Part shown: piece after piece, positions 12,231-24,024 of the stretch | Layout of the letters: each line of letters starts with the position of its first letter | How positions within the stretch are numbered: the stretch's first letter is position 1 | NCBI GenBank assembly: GCA_036244855.1 | Contig: BQKZ01000752.1 | Coordinates: forward strand, 9,971-73,970 | Direction: 5' to 3' | Length of the DNA stretch: 64,000 nt | Origin: Temnopleurus reevesii | Taxonomy: Eukaryota; Echinodermata; Echinoidea; Temnopleuroida; Temnopleuridae | Translations under genes and position numbers: made by a program | The notes under the pieces: model-generated | The model's input: the letters and a program-made list of their open reading frames with translations, nothing else | Told to the model about the DNA's origin: nothing | Databases searched by the model: none

Positions 12231-12371
12231 ATTCACTGTTAAGATGATGAGATGGTGTGATGAAGGTCCATAGCCTGGGGTTATACACATTGGATGATGG
12301 ATTGCAAGAATGGGCCCAAGTCCAAGAATGTAATGTTTGACTTTGAGCATCAATCCAATGAAGACCAGATT

Positions 12372-12620
12372 TAGACCGATAAAACGGGTCTATTTCGATC
12401 AGGATTTGCTTCGCTGAGGCTATCGCCTGGCTATGCATCCTTCCTCAATATAGACCGATAAAACGGGTCTATTTCGATCAGGATTTGCTTCGCTGAGGCT
12501 ATCGCCTGGCTACGCATCCTTCCTCAATATAGACCGATAAAACGGGTCTATTTCGATCAGGATTTGCTTCGCTGAGGCTATCGCCTGGCTACGCATCCTT
12601 CCTCAATAGACCGTTAACGC
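12372..12620. repeat. 79-bp tandem repeat, 3 units plus partial
   Basis: TAGACCGATAAAACGGGTCT starts units at 12372, 12451 and 12530, exactly 79 bp apart; a fourth start at 12607 breaks off. Units differ by single bases (CTATGCATCC against CTACGCATCC). Each unit opens with a short stem, TAGACC paired with GGTCTA. Confidence 0.9.
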
Positions 12621-13721
12621 CGCTAGAGACGCCTGTGATGAAGCCCAAAATACCCTCGGCAAATGGTGGTCCCCACCAAAAATCACGATAAAAATCATGA
12701 AAAATGGTGTAAACCACCATTTTTTCGACCCTAAAATAATGTAATATATATTAAAAATGATAAATGGAAGGAAAAACTTACCTTTTATCCCATTTCGCTA
12801 CCCATAAAGTACCATTTTAGGGCGATATCTGTGGCACGGCAGCTCACGCAATCTTGAAAACAGTACGAATGAGCTAAAATGAAAGACTTTCCCTGATTGG
12901 CTGACGATTAACCTTTAACCTCAAAAAGTCGATCAAATCAATTAGGATCGTGAAGACGACTGTGGTACCCTCTGATTTCACGCGGAAAACACGGATTTTA
13001 ATTATTTTTTTTGGAAACCTTCAAGGTAATCTGAAAATATATATATTCTTCTTACTGCTCATACATAATTAAATATGATCTAGACCTAAAATATGTTGAT
13101 TTTTCGTGAGGGTGCGCGGCCTCACCCTTTCTCCCATTAACGCTGTGTTTTAAACGAACAACAACCTTCACTACAGGCGGAATTGGGGCGTTTTCTGACT
13201 CTCTGGAGGGGGCACCACCAAAAGTCAGAAATCGTTAAAAAACCCCTCCGAGAGTCAGATTTTTCTGTCTAGGCCAGATTGTGAAATACAATTACAAATT
13301 AGCCATCTTCTAATCTATAATGTTAGGCATTGTCCTTCACAACTCTTTTATATGTTAAAAGTGTATGGAAATTAGTGACCGCAATAGGGGTTGCCTATTC
13401 CACGAGAATGCTGTGTCAAATTTGTAAAGGAAGAAGACTGAAGAGGGATGGGAGTTACAGTGTAAGCAACTTTTCATGTAGTACAGTCATGACAGTAATA
13501 TTGTCTCAGTGTGTGGGAGTTTAAGTTTTGAAGTTGATGAGGGTGATTGATGAGGCACTGTGCTCTGTTGTTGAAATCCTGCCGGAGTTGGGAGAGGTAA
13601 ACACGGGAGCTGTCAAAGTGGTCCACGGTTTTATCGTTGGTTATACACATGTGGCAAGTACAAGTTGAAGACATCAGTTGAGGTACCGGTATGTGAGGAG
13701 TTGAGCTCTCACAAATAGAAC
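12621..13721. other. intergenic with a small inverted repeat
   Basis: Mostly unrecognised. CTGACTCTCTGGAGGGG at 13195 pairs with CCCCTCCGAGAGTCAG at 13243-13258, a 65-bp foldback. No coding exon that I can support. Confidence 0.45.
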
Positions 13722-13887
13722 CTGTAGATTGGATCCTGTTGTATAAAAATCTGACTTCTTCTTCTCTTCCTCCTTCTCCTCCAAACCCTCCTCCTTCTCC
13801 TGCTCCTCTTTTGCCTTCTCCTTTGTCTCCCCCTCCTATTTCTCCTGGAGGCTGTTCAAATTCAACCGTGAATGCTGCCATTTTCTG
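13722..13887 (-). CDS. possible first exon of an unknown minus-strand gene
   Basis: The minus-strand frame begins MAAFTVEFEQPPGEIGGG in a good start context (AAAATGG). It continues through a Gly/Glu/Lys-rich stretch to NRIQST, where CTACAG/GTTCTA offers a splice donor. I do not recognise the protein and found no following exon. The Gly/Glu run comes from a (CTC/CTT)-rich tract, so it may be only low-complexity sequence. If real, it would be divergent to CEP20. Confidence 0.22.
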
Positions 13888-14156
13888 AATTATGTTGACA
13901 ATCCTGCAATAGTTCATATGTTGTGTTTAAAAAACTAATAATTTTATGCGTAAATTACAAAGCTGCAATCTATTGAATTCATTCATCCCCTATTGTCCTC
14001 CGGGATGTAATCGGGCTCTCTTAATACAGAGTTTGCAAATGTTAGATTATTTATTAAAAATCACATTTTATATTCACGGTGGGCTCTGAAAAAGTGAGGT
14101 TTTAATTTGTTTAGGGCACCATCTTAGCTGAAGCAGGGTGTTGTCCTGAGCATTTT

Positions 14157-14240
14157 GATACCTCAGTTATTGAAATCAGCCTTTGATACCTCATTTATTG
14201 AAATCAGCCTTTGATACCTCATTTATTGAATCAGACAAAT
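14157..14240. repeat. 28-bp tandem repeat, 3 units
   Basis: GATACCTCATTTATTGAAAT-type units start at 14157, 14185 and 14213. Confidence 0.8.
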
Positions 14241-14882
14241 ATTGAGGCGGTGCCGCCCCCAAATGATGTTTGTCCCCCAGGATCGTGGACAATCAAAATA
14301 TGGTCCATTTATAATGTGCTCTAATTTGGCTATTTTTTATGCTTTCAATTGGAATAAAAGGCAATATCTATTTTCCTTGGCCATAAAATCATTTGAGAAT
14401 AGTATTTTTCAGCCTATTCTCCTCCTTTTATGTCATTTGTACCATTTTCATACCAAATCAATGTTTTCTGTATATTTTAAGGTGGAATCCGCCCCTTAAA
14501 TGAAACATGCAATGAAACATGACATGTTCCAGTTGTGACCTTTAAGAATTTTTTTCTTTCAAGCATTTTACACATTTTTAAACCTTGTACTTGTACTTAA
14601 GTATAGATTTCCTTCCTATGCGGAGATTGGCGATAAAGCACAGTTTGTTGAGCCTGTGCAAAAATGTTTTATGTCATGCTGTGTTGAGGAAAAAATTAAC
14701 AACCCTGAAATTGCTCCAAAAGCATGAGTTTGTGTACAAAGTCAATGCAAATAGTGGTTTCAGTTAAAATGAATCAACTAGTGAAAACTCATTTTCTATA
14801 GAGAGAAATTTATTTATAGCATAAATAAATTGTCCGGAAAAAGAACAAAGAAAAGAACTGTAAGAACTTTGTAAAGCAAGTA

Positions 14883-15061
14883 CAGTGGAAACTCAGTATA
14901 ACGAGGTGCTTGGGACCAATACAAAATACCTTGTTATAGCTGCAGTATCTCTTTATATGAGGGTTTAAAAAAAGGTTATAAACAGCTTGGACCAGGTTTT
15001 GTACCCCTTTTGTAGCCAGATATGTTGTTAAATAAAATCTCTTAATACTGAGTTTCCAATG
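14883..15061. mobile_element. pogo/Tigger-like MITE
   Basis: Left end CAGTGGAAACTCAGTATAAC; the complement of the right end is CATTGGAAACTCAGTATT; TA target duplications at 14881-14882 and 15062-15063. The interior words CTTGGGACC and CCTTGTTATA are shared with seven other copies in the window. CAGT termini plus a TA target are typical of pogo/Tigger elements (established knowledge). Confidence 0.75.
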
Positions 15062-15451
15062 TAGATGCATAGTGAATTGGTTTTTATTCTGCACTGTTTA
15101 GAAGTTTTATTTCATACATAAGTTATCAAATATAATTGACAGTAATATTGATAATTAAATGGATTTATTTATTATTTTATTTATTTATTGATCAATATTT
15201 TAGCAGGATGCCCTCTCAACAAGATGTTGGTATCACGAGGGGTCCTGCATGATAAAAGTAGTTAAATCTTTGTTTTCTGAGCTGAATAATTTGATGGGTT
15301 GTGAAAAGTATCTCAAATGATCAGCAAACTTGTTGAGCAGTGTATCAAACAATTAGTAAACTTTTCAAATGCGGAGACTGCATCACACGAAGGAAGAACA
15401 AGAGGTCTCTTATTTAAGGAAACCAACTTTCCATTCCACAAAAAAATAGTA

Positions 15452-15621
15452 CAGTGAAAATCTTTATAACAAGGTCCTTGGGACCATGAAAATTAACTTG
15501 TTATATCAGCTTCCTCACTAACAGGGTAAAAAAAAGAACTATAAAGAGCTGGGACAAATAAAATCACCTTGTTATAACAGGTATCTCACTATATCCGACC
15601 TCTTTATAACAAGGTTCCACT
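15452..15621. mobile_element. pogo/Tigger-like MITE
   Basis: CAGTGAAAATCTTTATAACA at the left pairs with CTTTATAACAAGGTTCCACTG at the right. TA precedes the left end; the right flank is TC, a decayed target site. It ends about 75 bp upstream of a CEP20 coding exon, so it lies in the preceding intron. Confidence 0.75.
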
Positions 15622-15697
15622 GTCTAAACTAAACAAAATGTATTTAGATAAATTCATTTCACCTGATGATTCCATTTTTGTAATACTTTTTCTTCAG

Positions 15698-18600
15698 TTG
15701 TCAAGGAAATACTCGAGAACAATGGTGTCCTGGGTGAAATCAAGGCCAGAGTGAGAGCAGAGGTCTTCCATGCATTGGACGACCCTAACCAGAGGAAAAC
15801 GCAACTGAGCAACGAAAATATGCTCATCAATGAACTCATCAGAGAATATTTGGAATTCAACAGATATAAATACACCTCGTCTGTCCTCGTAGCAGGTATG
15901 TGGTCCAGGCATAGACTTTGGCTGGGATGGATTTAGGGTTAAATTCCAGAAAAGGGGGTAGTGTACAGGTCTAAACATTGAGGTTGGCTATGATTGGAAC
16001 AGGGAAATGGCATATGTTCACTCTTGTTATGAATTTTCCCTTTTTTCTGAACATAGAGTTGGAATATCAACTTCTATCAAATTTATTTTTGAAGAAAAAA
16101 TCTTTAGTCTTACTCAAAAAAATATGTAATGTGGAAATGACCTCTTCACAAAAAATAGACCTCACAAGTTTCCCTTCTTAAAAGTGGCAGTTTTCCCAAT
16201 AACAGATAAAATGCCAGGACAATGCTGATGAGCAATTTTATAATTCAAAATTTCTTGAAAGATAAATTGCTATAATGTGCAATCATGGATCCTACTGGTG
16301 CAATTTATTGTGTGTATTTATTGCATTACAGAATCCGGACAGCCCACCACGCCTTTAGATCGACAATTCTTAGAGAGTGAGCTGAACTTAGTAGAAGATA
16401 GGAACACATCCGGAATGTAAGTATATGTATATGTAGCTACTCTGAATAGATAAAACAAAAGAAGAAAAATTCTGGTGCCGGGTATGTGTAAAAATCTGTG
16501 AGATAACCAAGATTATTTGTCAATCATTAAAAGATGAGTCTACCCAAAAATAATAATTTTTTTAACAGAAGCAGAAAAAATTGTTGAGTAAAACAAGAAA
16601 AGTTTGAAGAAAATTGGACAAGTAATAAAATAGTTATGAATTTTTAAAGATTTGAAAAAATGGGTAAATGAGTGGAAATTTCCAGAGATGTTGCCAATTT
16701 GATGACATAATGAATGCACAAATAACCAGAGTTTTCATTGTAAATATGGTGCAAAATTCATTATTGTGACAGAAAGTTGCAAAGTTTGTACGAATGTAAG
16801 CATGCAAATAGATACCTATCATGAAAATATCCTATGGTTCAGGTTTTGCAGAAATCATATTTTTGGCGAAAAAAGTAACATTTTATAACATTGATATGAA
16901 TGTAATAGATGGTAAGTTGTGCACCTGTGACGTCATCAGTTGCCAATTTGTCTAAATATTCAAACATTCATAACTCTCTTATTAGTTGTCCAATTTTCCT
17001 CAAACTTTTTTTGTTCTGTACATCTATTTTTTATTCTCCTGGTGAAGAAATATTATTTTGGGGTAGACTCTTCTTTTAAGATCAAGAGAAAAGAGCTGAT
17101 GCCAAGTATGTCTAGATCTTGTTTCTCTTTTCCTTGGATGAATGAATAATCAAGGAATAAGGATAAACAATCTAGACTCAGTTTTCTAGCCCCAAATGAT
17201 AAATTTGGACAAGATTTCATTTTTGGCCTGTATTTTATTGTATTCAGAATTTCTTGCTTATACCTAGGGTGTACGACTTTGTTTGTTGTGCTTGTATAAC
17301 ATACAAAATCCAAAGTCACATGTGCTCCCGATAATGCCATGTAGCATATTTGGGATTATGTCTTTGTAATGTATTGATTTTGTTCAGCACCATGACTATC
17401 AAAGCCTGATGCATATGGGTGCTATATAAGTATTCATATTATCATTATTAGTAGTAGTTATACTTAGTAATATCATCTATTTACATTGGTTTTACTCAAC
17501 TCCGTTTCCTATCAGGCCTATACTGTACGGGATACTGTCACACTTTCTCCATGGCAGAGGGAAAGGTTCATCCCTGCATGGAAGAAGTAATCACCAATCA
17601 TCATCATCATCCCACGCTCTGGACCCATCTCATTTGACGTCTCATCCTGTCAGGACAGACAGACACAGAACAACCAGATCTGGTTAGAATATAAAGCGTA
17701 TTTAAGAGATGCCAACCATTCTGTTATGCTTGAAGTCATAATTTAGATATGAACAAAACAATGGCTGAACAAATATAAGAAGAAAAAAAACATTACAAAA
17801 ATAAGCATACTCTCAGCTATTTTCTTGTGATGAATTTATATGAAAAGACACCTCTTGCATTGTCTGGAATGATTTGCATCTCTTACATTGTGAGGTCACT
17901 CATCAGAAAATCTCCTTTTTATATTTGTTTCCTATGGGTGTTTCCAGATTGTGAAATTTCACAAAACTAAAAACAAGATGAAATTTTATATAATAATTTT
18001 CTGACGATATGATCTTAATGCTTATTGATTTTTTATTTTGGGAAAATACTGTTTTTCATAGAATTTGAAAATGTGTTTAATCTAGAGGAGAGAATTTTTC
18101 TGTATGACATATTTATTTTTCCATCTGTTTCAGATAAAATATAGAAACATGTATGAAGTAAATCAATATCCAAAGCATTAATTTGCCCAGACTGATGATC
18201 ATATATCATTACTTTTGGATAAGTTGTGATCGTTGGGAGATTGTTGACATTGTTGGACTAATCTCTTGTCCGGCCAAATGTGTCCCATATATTGCTTATG
18301 TTTAGGAAGCCAGGTCCTACCTTTTGATTATCTCCATACATATATTTCAAAGAAACATATTCAGACCCCGCTACTTTTTGAGAAAATCACAATTTGTATT
18401 TTCAATCCAATTTGTCAGAAAAGGAACTCAGACAATACTCCTACTGTTTATACTCATTGGAAAGTCGTACTCCCTAGCTTTCCAATGGCACATAACTCCA
18501 TAGTAGAGGGCAGTATATAGTGAAACAAGAGCAGATTCATTCTTCCTTGTGAACAGTATTCAATGGTGCCAAAATGCGACTATGGTCAATGAGAGGGTTA

Positions 18601-18773
18601 AACGTTGAAAAATAGTACATTCAAGTAAAAATCCCTATATTGTATGTGTATTGCCTTACTTAAGTGCCTTTTTATTGTTTTGACTTGTTTCTCTTGTATC
18701 TGCTTTCTTTTCAGACATTCCACATAATTCTGATGTGAGAGTAGGGGAACCTTTCACATTCAGCAACAGATGA
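15698..18773 (+). CDS. CEP20: CEP20/FOPNL (FOR20) LisH-type centrosomal protein, exons 2 to last
   Basis: Four coding exons in compatible phase: 15698-15895, 16332-16416, 17516-17682 and 18715-18773 (TGA at 18771). Exon one here reads NGVLGEIKARVRAEVFHALD, then LINELIREYLEFNRYKYTSS, the LisH dimerisation motif, followed by ESGQP/LDRQFL and PILYGILSHFL in the next two. This order and these motifs match vertebrate FOPNL/CEP20, a pericentriolar protein required for cilium formation (family knowledge). The C-terminal tail is short and divergent, rich in Ser and His. All four acceptors are AG and all three internal donors GT. The N-terminal exon (about ten residues with the start Met) was not found; it should lie upstream. 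The last exon is repeated at 20916 by an assembly duplication. AATAAA near 18976 could be the polyadenylation signal. Confidence 0.9.
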
Positions 18774-19256
18774 TTGAGATCTCATGCACTGCCGAGATGA
18801 ACAATACACATTCAGATGGTTTTATAATCATAACTGCCAAGACATTCTCCATAATTCTGATTTAGGAGAGTCTTTCACAATCTGCAAACGCCATAGATGA
18901 GGGTAGCACATTACACCAACTGTCAAGGAAAGAAGATAAGACTTGTCTGGTCTTATGAGTTATCTGTTGATACTGAATAAATCAGGCCAGTAAATATATT
19001 GTCAGACGTTCCTCAAAACATGGTGGTAATTGTAAGGGACCTTTTTACATTCAGCAAAGATGATGGAGACCTGTTACAAGAACTGTCAAGATGAAAAGTT
19101 GGAAGTTGGAATACCCGAAGAACCAAACGTACCCAAAAAATTCTTCCCCATTTTGACGCGGGAGTAGGTAATAGATGTCAAAGATGTTTGGAACCAGCAA
19201 TATACGAACTGTTAGAATGAACACGATAGTTACAATTCAATTCATTAGCCGTTATA

Positions 19257-19431
19257 CAGTGAAACCTCTTTAAAACAAGGTCCCTGGATTCATGAAAATT
19301 ACCTAGTTATATCAGGTTCCTCACTATATCAGTGTAAAAAAAAAGAACTATTAAAAGCTGGGACCATTGAAATCACCTTGTTATAACAGGTATCTCGCTA
19401 TATCCGACCTCTTTATAACAAGGTTCCACTG
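19257..19431. mobile_element. pogo/Tigger-like MITE
   Basis: CAGTGAAACCTCTTTAAAAC at the left, CTTTATAACAAGGTTCCACTG at the right, TA on both sides (19255-19256, 19432-19433). Very close to the element at 15452. Confidence 0.75.
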
Positions 19432-19648
19432 TAGTACAATTACTGGACATTCCTATTTTAGATTTAACTAAGCCTGTTATATATTTGTGTACATGTTTAT
19501 TTGAATTTACGTTAACTAATTGAAATTAAATTGATAATACACTTAATATTTTGCTGTTTCATTACTGGATATTCAGCTTTTTTATTTCAAACATCTAAAG
19601 TGAGGATACTGCAGTCCCAAGAGGAGACAATAGACAGGGCTACTAATA

Positions 19649-19800
19649 CAGTGGAAACTCAGTTAAATACCTTGATATAGCAGTAATTTATTCCTGGTAT
19701 AGTTAAAAAACAATATTTACAAAGAGCTGGGACCAAAACTTGTATATCTTTATATAAGGCATCTTGTTATATCAGATCTCTTTATTGCGAACTTCCACTG
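19649..19800. mobile_element. pogo/Tigger-like MITE
   Basis: CAGTGGAAACTCAG at the left, GCGAACTTCCACTG at the right, TA flanks at 19647-19648 and 19801-19802. Same subtype as 14883-15061. Confidence 0.75.
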
Positions 19801-19856
19801 TAGAAGCAAATTTTATGTATACCTCTGACGCAAAGATTGGGTGACTTCATATACGG

Positions 19857-20480
19857 TGTTGAACGCTGGTGTTGGTGTTGCAGCAATACCAACACCAGCC
19901 TCAACACCAAACCTGAAGTCTGTCGGTGTTGACCTCGCAAGATTTTGACGTATTTCGTGTCGTTCATGTTGATTGCTGGTGTTGAATGTCGTCTGCTGAA
20001 CCGAGGATTGCGGTCGGTGTTGATGATTCACATGCAATTTTCCCATCTCTCAACACCAACCCCTAGGGATCGGGAAAATTGCGACTTCAAGTTCGGTGTT
20101 GGTGTTGGTATTGAAATCATGCATTCGTTTTCCACTCACAGAACAATAGCAAATTTTGCTCCGAAAACTCGTGACATGTCTATGGTTAAATTAACTTTCC
20201 AGTAAAACTTGCATACGAAAACTTAAACCACATACTTCATGTTGGAAGGCAATATTTTTCTTTCTAGATTAATAAAAAAAAGATTACACAATTTGTATGA
20301 ATAAGAATAGATTAATTTGAGAATTCGGACCAAAAACTGTTTTATCGTCTAGCTTTTTGCGAGGCTTTGTGCGAGCACGAGCGACATGTTGGGCGATCAT
20401 ATCGCTTCTGTAAACCGACCACCGATGTTGGAGCTCGGTTCACGGGCCAATCTGCTCTCTCAACACCAACACCAACACCG
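19857..20480. repeat. GGTGTTG/CAACACC repeat region
   Basis: Clusters of GGTGTTGGTGTTG and its complement CAACACCAACACC alternate, so the block can fold on itself. Short frames through it (19782-20205, both strands) are repeat-driven, not genes. The allelic block is 22081-22672, where the distal part differs. Confidence 0.7.
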
Positions 20481-20579
20481 AACACTGTGAAGTCACCCAT
20501 TGTTCTTGACAACCCTAAAGCTTGTCCAAAGCTTGCTTGACATAGGAACAAGTAATGTCTGCACACTAGATTCCAAGTA

Positions 20580-20879
20580 CAGTCTAACCTCTATATAACA
20601 AGGCCGTTGGGACCAGAGATATTGCCTCTTTATATTGAAACCTTGTTATATCGGGGCCAAAATTCAATAAAATACAAAGAGATGGGACCAGGAAGCTTAC
20701 CTTGCAATACCGCAAGTTTGTTATACAGTCAAACCTCGTTATAAAGAGCACTGATATAACGAGCTCTCATTATAACAAGGTAATTTTCCTGGTCCCATGT
20801 CTTTGTATTTTATTGTATTTTGACCCTGATATAACAAGGTTTCAATATAAAGAGGTAATTCCTCTGGTCCCAACGACCT
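20580..20879. mobile_element. pogo/Tigger-like MITE with inverted second half
   Basis: Starts CAGTCTAACCTCTATATAAC after TA at 20578. From about 20785 to 20879 the sequence is the reverse complement of about 20585-20690 (CCTCTTTATATTGAAACCTT on one arm, its complement on the other). The paired copy at 22771-22928 is a simple MITE, so either two elements sit head to head here or the contig end was mis-built. Confidence 0.6.
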
Positions 20880-20880
20880 N
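20880..20880. other. single-N assembly join
   Basis: One N between the two copies of the CEP20 3' region. Confidence 0.8.
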
Positions 20881-20915
20881 TTGACTTGTTTCTCTTGTAT
20901 CTGCTTTCTTTTCAG

Positions 20916-20974
20916 ACATTCCACATAATTCTGATGTGAGAGTAGGGGAACCTTTCACATTCAGCAACAGATGA
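20916..20974 (+). pseudogene. second copy of the last CEP20 exon
   Basis: Identical in its coding part to 18715-18773, with the same TTTTCAG acceptor. It has no upstream exons of its own and lies in the duplicated segment, so it is best read as the other haplotype. Confidence 0.75.
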
Positions 20975-21457
20975 TTGAGATCTCATGCACTGCCGAGATG
21001 AACAATACACATTCAGATGGTTTTATAATCATAACTGCCAAGACATTCTCCATAATTCTGATTTAGGAGAGTCTTTCACAATCTGCAAACGCCATAGATG
21101 AGGGTAGCACATTACACCAACTGTCAAGGAAAGAAGATAAGACTTGTCTGGTCTTATGAGTTATCTGTTGATACTGAATAAATCAGGCCAGTAAATATAT
21201 TGTCAGACGTTCCTCAAAACATGGTGGTAATTGTAAGGGACCTTTTTACATTCAGCAAAGATGATGGAGACCTGTTACAAGAACTGTCAAGATGAAAAGT
21301 TGGAAGTTGGAATACCCGAAGAACCAAACGTACCCAAAAAATTCTTCCCCATTTTGACGCGGGAGTAGGTAATAGATGTCAAAGATGTTTGGAACCAGCA
21401 ATATACGAACTGTTAGAATGAACACGATAGTTACAATTCAATTCATTAGCCGTTATA

Positions 21458-21632
21458 CAGTGAAACCTCTTTAAAACAAGGTCCCTGGATTCATGAAAAT
21501 TACCTAGTTATATCAGGTTCCTCACTATATCAGTGTAAAAAAAAAGAACTATTAAAAGCTGGGACCATTGAAATCACCTTGTTATAACAGGTATCTCGCT
21601 ATATCCGACCTCTTTATAACAAGGTTCCACTG
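21458..21632. mobile_element. pogo/Tigger-like MITE (allelic to 19257)
   Basis: Same sequence and TA flanks as the copy at 19257-19431. Confidence 0.75.
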
Positions 21633-21849
21633 TAGTACAATTACTGGACATTCCTATTTTAGATTTAACTAAGCCTGTTATATATTTGTGTACATGTTTA
21701 TTTGAATTTACGTTAACTAATTGAAATTAAATTGATAATACACTTAATATTTTTGTTGTTTCATTACTGGATATTCAACTTTTTAAATTCAAACATCTAA
21801 AGTGAGGATACTGCATCCCAAGAGGAGACAATAGACAGGGCTACTAATA

Positions 21850-22026
21850 CAGAGGAAACTCAGTACAACGAGGTGCTTTGGGCCATCAAAAATACCTCGA
21901 TATAGCAGTAATTTATTCCTGGCATAGTTAAAAGACAATAAGTTACAAAGAGCTGGGACCAGAACTTGTACATCTTTATATCAGGTATCTTGTTATATCA
22001 GATCTCGTTATTGCGAGCTTCCACTG
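21850..22026. mobile_element. pogo/Tigger-like MITE (allelic to 19649)
   Basis: CAGAGGAAACTCAGTACAAC at the left, GCGAGCTTCCACTG at the right, TA flanks. About 25 bp longer than its partner at 19649, retaining ACGAGGTGCTTTGGGCC. Confidence 0.75.
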
Positions 22027-22080
22027 TAGATGCAAATTTTATGTATACCTCTGACGCAAAGATTGGTTGACTTCATGTAC

Positions 22081-22672
22081 GGTGTTGAACGCTGGTGTCG
22101 GTGTTGCAGCAACACCAACACCAGCCTCAACATCAAACCTGAAGTCTGTCGGTGTTGGGGTGACCTCGCAAGATTCTGACATATTTCCGGTCGTTCATGT
22201 TGATTGCTGGTGTTGAATGTCGTCTGCTGAACCGAGGATCGCGGTCGGTGTTGATGATTCATGTGCAATTTTCCCATCTCTCAACACCAACCCCTAGGGA
22301 TCGGGAAAATTGCGACTTCAAGTTCGGTGTTGGTGTTGGTGTTGAAATCATGCATTCGTTTTCCACTCACAGAACAATAGCAAATTTTGCTCCGAAAACT
22401 CGTGACATGTCGATGGTTAAATTAACTTTCCAGTAAAACTTGCGTACGAAAACTAAAACCACATACTTCATGTTGGAAGGCAATATTTTGCTTTCTAGAT
22501 TTAAAAAAAAAAGATTACACAATCTGTATGAATTAGAATAGATTAATTTGAGAATTTCGGATCAAAAACTGTTTTATCGGCGAGCTTTTCGCGAGGCTTT
22601 GTGCGAGCGCGAGTGACGTCACTTGGTATTGGCTGGTGTTGATCGATCAACACCAACACCAACACCGAACAC
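22081..22672. repeat. GGTGTTG/CAACACC repeat region (allelic)
   Basis: Counterpart of 19857-20480. CAACACCAACACCAACACCG is present at about 22648-22667. Confidence 0.7.
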
Positions 22673-22770
22673 TGTACTTGAAGTCTCCCATTGTTCTTTA
22701 CAACCCTAAATCTTGTCCAAAGCTTGCTTGACATAGGAACAAGTAATGTCTGCACACTAGATTCCAAGTA

Positions 22771-22928
22771 CAGTCTAACCTCTATATAACAAGGTCGTTG
22801 GGACCAGAGAGATTACCTCTTTATATTGAAACCTTGTTATATCAGGGCCAAAATTCAATAAAATACAAAGAGATGGAACCAGAAAGATATACTGCGAGCT
22901 CAATATATCAGTGCTCTGGTTTTGACTG
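22771..22928. mobile_element. pogo/Tigger-like MITE
   Basis: CAGTCTAACCTCTATATAAC at the left, GTTTTGACTG at the right, TA at 22769-22770 and 22929-22930. Confidence 0.7.
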
Positions 22929-22930
22929 TA

Positions 22931-24024
22931 TAGTGGTCTTATTGTTATCAACTCCTTTAAAGGAATACCACATAACTAAATTTGTTGGCAAGAAACACGT
23001 ATACATTTGAATATTTCAGACTTTAGACTTCTATTGATTTATTGATTAGGTAGTTAGAACTTAACAATTGGACTACAATATTTTGAATCCAGTACACAAA
23101 CATGTCATGTTGCTATCAGTATGTCGGGCACGCCTCGGGCTAGTATTCAGGCTATTTTTTTAAGAACAATCTTTGTGCGTCTAGAGGTTTTTATTGAGTT
23201 TAACTGTTGCCACAATCATCAGCAACTTGATTCACTTATTCAGACTCCCTATAAAAAGTTCTGCAATTCCTTTTCAGGTATTCATATTTTTAAGTAGCTT
23301 TTTACTCAATCTTGATTTTTTAGTCATTGGAAAGTTCATAATTGAATGGCTATCTCGGCTATTTACTATTGCTTTTGTTGTAATGGACGTTACATGTAAT
23401 TGTGAGAAAGAACTAACAACTTGCTCTGCAACTTTTACTTCTAAGGCAAACTCCACACTCTGTTATTAAAGAATCAAAACATGTTGTATCATCGTTAAGG
23501 TGAATTAACGAGCTTGATAATAATGCTACAATTACATGTACCTTACAGGAGAGATCCATTGCAGAACTTCTTTTAAGGAGCTTTGATAAGTAACGATTCT
23601 AAAGCATTTGTGAAAAGAAATGCAGGGAATTTAGATTTGAGAAAGTAGAGAACGGACAAGATTGGAGAATGCCGAGCTAACCGTCATGAAATTGTGACTT
23701 TGTTACTCAAAGCTTTCAGAAGGTAAACTATGGTTATAAAAAAAACATTTGTGAATCACAATGGTTTGTTATAAAACAATAGCTTCCCCCTTGAAAGTTT
23801 GTGCAAAGACACAGTTCCACCGTAGCGTGTTGCAAATTTTGAGGGAGGAAAGTTCTTTTTCATCATTCCAAACTCAAATTATACAGGGGACCGGGGTGTA
23901 TTTAATTTTCCTGCTAGATAAATGTAAATATTTTGCTACAAAATCTAGGAGGAATTATTTTTTCCTTTCTTTCTGAGCAGCATCCCATTTTTTTCAGTCT
24001 GAGAAATTGGGGGGGGGGGGGGGG
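22931..24024. other. non-coding, ends in a poly-G run
   Basis: No supported gene; a 91-residue frame at 23194-23469 has no family resemblance. The last bases before the gap are an uninterrupted run of about 16 G, a likely reason that sequencing stopped. Confidence 0.5.

Larger units (their letters stand above)
18680..20879. repeat. duplicated segment, copy 1 (probable haplotype)
   Basis: Begins TTGACTTGTTTCTCTTGTAT in the last CEP20 intron and is repeated almost identically from 20881. It contains the last CEP20 exon, two pogo-like MITEs and the GGTGTTG repeats. It ends at the N at 20880. The final 300 bp differ from copy 2 by an inverted extension. Confidence 0.85.
20881..22928. repeat. duplicated segment, copy 2 (probable haplotype)
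   Basis: Repeats 18680-20700 in order, with small substitutions and indels (for example TTTTGCTGTTTC against TTTTTGTTGTTTC near 21750). Confidence 0.85.

Noticed and set aside
12372..12620. CRISPR-like array
   Set aside because: Units are contiguous 79-bp tandem repeats with no unique spacers, in a eukaryotic genome.
19782..20205. Overlapping frames on both strands in the GGTGTTG region
   Set aside because: Composition follows the repeated hexamer-like motif; no family resemblance.
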